Part shown: positions 5,894 through 9,287 of the stretch, in pieces | Layout: the number at the start of each line of letters is the position of its first letter | Position numbering within the stretch: position 1 is the first letter of the stretch | Origin: Flavobacteriaceae bacterium | GTDB lineage: Bacteria; Bacteroidota; Bacteroidia; Flavobacteriales; Flavobacteriaceae | Assembly (NCBI GenBank): GCA_008081175.1 | Contig: VMCW01000004.1 | Span: 1 to 9,287, forward strand | Length of the DNA stretch: 9,287 nt | Direction of reading: 5' to 3' | Notes under the pieces: generated by a model | What the model was told of the DNA's origin: nothing | Database searches by the model: none | What the model saw: only the letters and a program-made list of their open reading frames with translations | Translations under genes and position numbers: made by a program

Positions 5894-6970
5894 ATGTTAG
5901 AAAAATTACAAATAGTACAACAACGTTTTGATGAGGTGTCTGACCTTATCATACAACCCGATGTAATTGCTGATCAAAAAAGATACATTCAGCTGAACAG
6001 AGAGTACAAAGACTTGTCTCTCATGATGGAAAAGATCAGAACATATAGGACGGTGCTTTCAAATCTAGAAGAGGCTGAACTTTTACTCAAAGAGGAAACG
6101 GATGAGGAAATGATCGCTATGGCAAAAATGGAAATGGAAAGTGCAAAAGAACAACTTCCAAGTCTTGAGGAAGAGATTAAATTCCTTCTCATCCCAAAGG
6201 ACCCCGAGGACGCTAAAAATGTAGTTGTTGAAATACGTGCTGGAACCGGAGGAGATGAGGCTAGTATTTTTGCAGGGGACTTGTATCGTATGTATACAAA
6301 ATTTTGTCAATCCAAAAATTGGAATATAAGCTTTGTCGATGCTAGTGAAGGAACAGCCGGTGGTTTTAAGGAGGTGATTTTTGAAGTGTCTGGTGAAGAA
6401 GTATATGGTACTTTGAAATACGAGTCTGGAGTTCATAGAGTCCAACGTGTACCTCAAACCGAAACACAAGGGAGAGTGCATACTTCAGCAGCTACTGTAA
6501 TGGTTTTACCTGAGGCAGAAGAATTTGATGTCGAAATTGACATGAATGAAGTACGGATCGATTACTTCTGTTCTTCTGGTCCTGGAGGACAGTCAGTAAA
6601 TACAACCTATTCTGCAGTGCGTTTAACTCACGAGCCTACAGGTATCGTAGCACAATGCCAGGATCAAAAATCCCAACATAAAAATAAAGACAAAGCACTT
6701 AAAGTGTTGCGATCAAGACTTTATGAGCTTGAGCTTTCAAAAAAACTCGCTTCCGATGCAGAAAAGAGAAGTTCATTAGTCTCTTCAGGTGATCGATCAG
6801 CTAAAATTAGAACGTATAACTATCCTCAGGGTAGGATTACCGATCATCGTATTGGTGTTACATTGTATGATTTAACCAATTTTGTAAATGGTGATATTCA
6901 AAAACTAATTGATGAACTTCAGTTGTATCAAAATACAGAAAAACTAAAAGAGGCAGGAGAAGTAATATGA
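5894..6970 (+). CDS. prfA: Peptide chain release factor 1 (RF1)
   Basis: A 358-residue class I release factor that ends translation at UAA and UAG. The order is an N-terminal helical domain rich in charged residues (1-100), the RF1 core starting at NVVVEIRAGTGGDEAS (109-124), the codon-reading tripeptide PQT (187-189; PxT marks RF1 rather than the SPF of RF2), and the GGQ loop (231-233) in SSGPGGQSVNT, which triggers peptide release in the ribosome's catalytic centre. SQHKNK (260-265) and the conserved C-terminal RTYNYPQGRITDHR (306-319) follow. Length is standard (E. coli 360). No in-frame stop or programmed frameshift is seen, as expected for RF1. The start is fixed by the family N-terminus. 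Its stop overlaps the pyrF start (ATGA), indicating translational coupling in an operon with pyrF and the hydrolase. Confidence 0.97.
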   Translation: MLEKLQIVQQRFDEVSDLIIQPDVIADQKRYIQLNREYKDLSLMMEKIRTYRTVLSNLEEAELLLKEETDEEMIAMAKMEMESAKEQLPSLEEEIKFLLIPKDPEDAKNVVVEIRAGTGGDEASIFAGDLYRMYTKFCQSKNWNISFVDASEGTAGGFKEVIFEVSGEEVYGTLKYESGVHRVQRVPQTETQGRVHTSAATVMVLPEAEEFDVEIDMNEVRIDYFCSSGPGGQSVNTTYSAVRLTHEPTGIVAQCQDQKSQHKNKDKALKVLRSRLYELELSKKLASDAEKRSSLVSSGDRSAKIRTYNYPQGRITDHRIGVTLYDLTNFVNGDIQKLIDELQLYQNTEKLKEAGEVI

Positions 6971-7794
6971 CCACAAGTGCTTTGTTTGAGCAAATAAAAG
7001 CCAAGGCCTCCTATCTCTGTGTGGGCTTGGATATTGATTTGGAAAAAATCCCTGAGTACTTACTTGAAGAAGAAGATCCCATTTTTTCTTTTTCAAAAGC
7101 CATTATTGATGCTACGCACCCATACGCTGTAGCTTTTAAACCTAATCTTGCTTTTTTTGAAACTTATGGTGTGCCGGGTTGGAACTCTTTTGATAAGGTC
7201 ATGAAGTATCTCAATGCAAAGTATCCAAATCATTTTATCATAGCTGATGCTAAAAGAGGGGATATTGGTAATACAGCAAAGCGTTATGCAAAAGCCTTTT
7301 TTGAAACCTACGGAGTAGATGCTGTTACGGTAGCTCCTTACATGGGGAAAGATGCCGTAGAGCCCTTTCTTACTTTTAATGATAAACACGCGATACTCTT
7401 AGCCCTTACCTCAAATGAAGGCGCCAAAGATTTTCAATTTACTCAAGAAAAGGAACAGCTGCTGTATCAAAAAGTGCTGAAAGTAAGTAAAAGCTGGGTT
7501 GGTGCTGAACGATTGATGTATGTTGTAGGGGCAACAAAAGCAGAAGCTTTAAAATCCATTCGTGAGATCGTACCTGACTCTTTTTTGTTAGTGCCCGGAG
7601 TGGGAGCTCAAGGAGGAAGTCTTGCTGAGGTTTCTATAAATGGAATGAATTCTCAATGCGGACTATTAGTAAATTCTTCTAGAGGAATAATCTATGCTTC
7701 TCAAGAGGAGAATTTCGCACAGGCAGCAGCGGAAGAAGCCAAAAAAATGCAGGTTGAAATGAGTTCTTTTTTAAAATCAGCTGGAATCTTATAA
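6967..7794 (+). CDS. pyrF: Orotidine 5'-phosphate decarboxylase, type 2
   Basis: A 275-residue OMP decarboxylase, last step of UMP synthesis (OMP to UMP plus CO2), a cytoplasmic TIM barrel. The catalytic Asp/Lys cluster is in DAKRGDIG (94-101; D94, K96, D99). Other landmarks are the N-terminal CVGLDID (18-24), AFKPN (56-60, K58), PGVGAQGG (210-217) and NSSRGIIYA (236-244), the last two forming the phosphate-binding end of the barrel. The length and the DAKRGDIG form place it in the longer type 2 (PyrF, about 270 residue) subfamily rather than the 230-240 residue E. coli type. The start is an ATGA overlap with prfA, and its stop overlaps the next gene's start (TAATG), so all three are likely cotranscribed and coupled. 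The prfA-pyrF pairing is one I recall from other Bacteroidota. Confidence 0.96.
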   Translation: MTTSALFEQIKAKASYLCVGLDIDLEKIPEYLLEEEDPIFSFSKAIIDATHPYAVAFKPNLAFFETYGVPGWNSFDKVMKYLNAKYPNHFIIADAKRGDIGNTAKRYAKAFFETYGVDAVTVAPYMGKDAVEPFLTFNDKHAILLALTSNEGAKDFQFTQEKEQLLYQKVLKVSKSWVGAERLMYVVGATKAEALKSIREIVPDSFLLVPGVGAQGGSLAEVSINGMNSQCGLLVNSSRGIIYASQEENFAQAAAEEAKKMQVEMSSFLKSAGIL

Positions 7795-8573
7795 TGTTGA
7801 ACCACACTATATATCCTGCCACAAATCAATCCAAAAAATGGGTGACCTTTATACACGGTGCAGGAGGAAGCTCTTCCATTTGGTTCAACCAAGTGCGTTT
7901 TTTTAAGAACTATTTCAATATTCTTCTAATTGATCTTAGTGGTCATGGAAAGTCAGCTCCTGCGCCAGAGGGAACGGTTTATACTTTCGATAAAATAATA
8001 GATGATCTGGTTGATGTTTTGGATCAAAATAAGATTGAGAAGTCACATTTTGTAGGCATTTCCTTGGGAAGTATTTTAATACAGAAAATGCTTTTTAAAC
8101 ACGAAAACAGAGTGGAAAAAATTGGTTTGGGAGGTGCTATTTTGAATTTAAATTTACAATCTAGAATATTGATGTTGCTGGGTAAATTGACGCAGAGTAT
8201 TCTTCCTTTTATATGGATTTATACCTTTTTTGCCTATGTTATTATGCCGTATAAAAATCACAGAAAATCTCGTGCTCTATTCATAAGAGAGGCAAAACGA
8301 ATTTCACAGAATGAATTCAGGAGATGGTATAAGCTAACGGATAAAATACTCCCTTTATTGAATAAGATAAGGGGGTGCCAAGCAGCAACACCTGTGCTTT
8401 ACATCATGGGAAAACAAGACTATATGTTTTTACCCTATGTAAAGAAAATCGTAAAAAAACACGCTGCCTCTTCCCTAATTATTCTTTCAGATTCTGGTCA
8501 TGTTGTAAATATTGACCAACCTAAAGCGTTCAATACCAGTTTGCTCTCCTTTTTACTAAGCGAGAAAGAATAG
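7794..8573 (+). CDS. Alpha/beta hydrolase of unknown substrate
   Basis: A 259-residue alpha/beta-hydrolase fold protein. Visible landmarks are the oxyanion segment FIHGAGGSSSIW (19-30), the DLSGHGKS turn (47-54), the nucleophile elbow GISLG (88-92, S90), the acid in MGKQDY (205-210, D209) and the histidine in DSGHVVNID (233-241, H236): a complete Ser-Asp-His triad. Residues about 120-195 form a cap with a hydrophobic stretch (134-152) and many basic residues, which may favour a lipid or acyl substrate or contact with the membrane. No signal peptide is seen. Members of this fold include esterases, lipases, thioesterases, dehalogenases and C-C hydrolases, and nothing here decides between them. 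It starts in the pyrF stop (TAATG), so it is probably translated with pyrF, but no pyrimidine role is known to me. Confidence 0.85.
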   Translation: MLNHTIYPATNQSKKWVTFIHGAGGSSSIWFNQVRFFKNYFNILLIDLSGHGKSAPAPEGTVYTFDKIIDDLVDVLDQNKIEKSHFVGISLGSILIQKMLFKHENRVEKIGLGGAILNLNLQSRILMLLGKLTQSILPFIWIYTFFAYVIMPYKNHRKSRALFIREAKRISQNEFRRWYKLTDKILPLLNKIRGCQAATPVLYIMGKQDYMFLPYVKKIVKKHAASSLIILSDSGHVVNIDQPKAFNTSLLSFLLSEKE

Positions 8574-8589
8574 GCAACAACTATCTTTT
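8564..8589. terminator. Compact hairpin between convergent stop codons
   Basis: AAAGAATAG (8565-8573) pairs with CTATCTTT (8581-8588) as eight A-T/G-C pairs with one bulged A and a seven-base loop. It includes the stop codon of the hydrolase and touches that of the amidohydrolase. It is followed by T-rich sequence on both strands (TTATTG on plus, TTCTTTCTC overlapping the stem on minus). The stem is A-T rich and therefore weak. It is the only candidate for ending both transcripts. Confidence 0.35.
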
Positions 8590-9287
8590 ATTGATTACCG
8601 GGTTGAATAATTTCAAACCCTTCTTCTTTCTTTGCACGATCTACCATTTCTTTAACTTCAGAAAGTAGTTTTTTAGAATCGTAGACTACACCCTGGCGTA
8701 TGGTGTGTTTTACACCTCCTACTCGAACTACTTCATTGTCTTCGGTAAGTTTTATCGCACCGGTACCGTAGAGTACCTTTAGGTTTTGAAGGGGATTTTC
8801 TTCTACAATGACCAAGTCAGCACTTTTCCCTATCTCAATCGAGCCTGTTTCCTCTCCAATGCCTAGCGCTTCTGCTCCGTTTAATGTTGCTGCACGAATT
8901 ACTTCTAGCGGATGAAAACCAGCCTCTCGAAGCATTTCCATTTCACGTATATAAGCAAAGCCGTATAGCTGAAAAATAAATCCAGAATCTGATCCTGTTG
9001 TGACCCTTCCTCCTCGGTTTTTATATTCGTTTACAAAGGTCATCCACAGCTTGAAATTTTCTTTCCAAGCCACTTCCTCCTCGGTACCCCAAAAATGCCA
9101 GTAGGATCCATGGGAAATTTTACTGGGCTGATAGAAACGCCATAAAGAGGGTAGGGTGTATTCTTCATGCCACTCTGCTCTGCGAGCACGGTGTAGGTCT
9201 CTACTTGCTTCATAAATATTAAAGGTAGGTACTAAAGTAAAATCGAGATCTATTAACTCGTTCATTACTTCATTCCAATGGTCTGAA
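8588..9287 (-). CDS. Amidohydrolase family protein, N-terminal part missing
   Basis: The C-terminal 232 residues of a metal-dependent amidohydrolase (urease/dihydroorotase superfamily). The frame stays open from the methionine at 9263-9265 to the right edge (S-D-H-W-N-E-V precede it), so that methionine is not the true start and the gene continues outside. Seen here are TTGSDSG, whose Asp is the expected late metal ligand/catalytic acid, then HPLEVIRAATLNGAEALGI and TGSIEIGKSADLVIVEENP, the hallmark C-terminus where the chain returns to the small beta domain. The HxH and bridging-Lys metal sites must lie beyond the edge. A Trp- and Tyr-rich segment (about 9090-9200) probably forms the substrate-facing insert. 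Substrate is unknown: cyclic amide, peptide or imidazolone-like compounds are all possible. Whether it is secreted cannot be judged without the N-terminus. It converges on the hydrolase, 14 bp away. Confidence 0.85.
   Translation of the reverse strand, partial: SDHWNEVMNELIDLDFTLVPTFNIYEASRDLHRARRAEWHEEYTLPSLWRFYQPSKISHGSYWHFWGTEEEVAWKENFKLWMTFVNEYKNRGGRVTTGSDSGFIFQLYGFAYIREMEMLREAGFHPLEVIRAATLNGAEALGIGEETGSIEIGKSADLVIVEENPLQNLKVLYGTGAIKLTEDNEVVRVGGVKHTIRQGVVYDSKKLLSEVKEMVDRAKKEEGFEIIQPGNQ

Noticed and set aside
5796..5900. Small 34-codon frame between purM and prfA
   Set aside because: It contains the prfA -7 box, ends within the prfA start and shows no recognisable features; most likely chance.
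6083..6481. 132-codon frame opposite prfA
   Set aside because: Antisense shadow of a highly conserved gene; composition and lack of motifs do not support a protein.
1..9287. CRISPR array, insertion sequence, prophage or defence island
   Set aside because: No regularly spaced repeats, transposase, integrase or defence gene was seen; gene content is housekeeping with uniform composition.

Overview
This window looks like ordinary chromosome from a member of the Bacteroidota, most likely a flavobacterium. It is AT-rich. Candidate promoters carry the Bacteroidota -7 box (TAnnTTTG) and there are no clear Shine-Dalgarno sequences. It encodes a type III glutamine synthetase and a Bacteroidota-style AIR synthase lying upstream of prfA and pyrF. 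I see no insertion sequence, phage gene, CRISPR array or defence system.

Layout. Positions 1-132 hold a minus-strand promoter, possibly the first bases of a tRNA running off the left edge, and a perfect hairpin. A Na+/Ca2+ exchanger family gene (133-1068, +) converges on a GSII-type glutamine synthetase (1122-2129, -) across a terminator. About 200 bp of AT-rich DNA with inverted repeats separates the GSII gene from a divergently transcribed GSIII-type glutamine synthetase (2332-4497, +). Next on the plus strand come AIR synthase (purM, 4561-5730) and a tightly packed group: prfA (release factor 1), pyrF (OMP decarboxylase; ATGA overlap) and an alpha/beta hydrolase (TAATG overlap). An amidohydrolase family gene on the minus strand (8588 to the right edge) converges on the hydrolase and is cut at its N-terminal end.

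How the genes relate. The two glutamine synthetases are non-homologous-length members of one superfamily that perform the same ammonia-assimilation reaction. Their back-to-back arrangement suggests shared nitrogen control through the intergenic inverted repeats. Glutamine feeds purine and pyrimidine synthesis, to which purM and pyrF belong, but that link is metabolic rather than shown by the sequence. prfA-pyrF-hydrolase is probably one operon; purM is separated from prfA by 163 bp with a weak terminator candidate and a fresh promoter.

The items most worth a second look are the GS intergenic region, the unusual residues in otherwise conserved GSIII motifs, the near-leaderless prfA promoter and the unknown hydrolase coupled to pyrF. 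I found no convincing new biological system.
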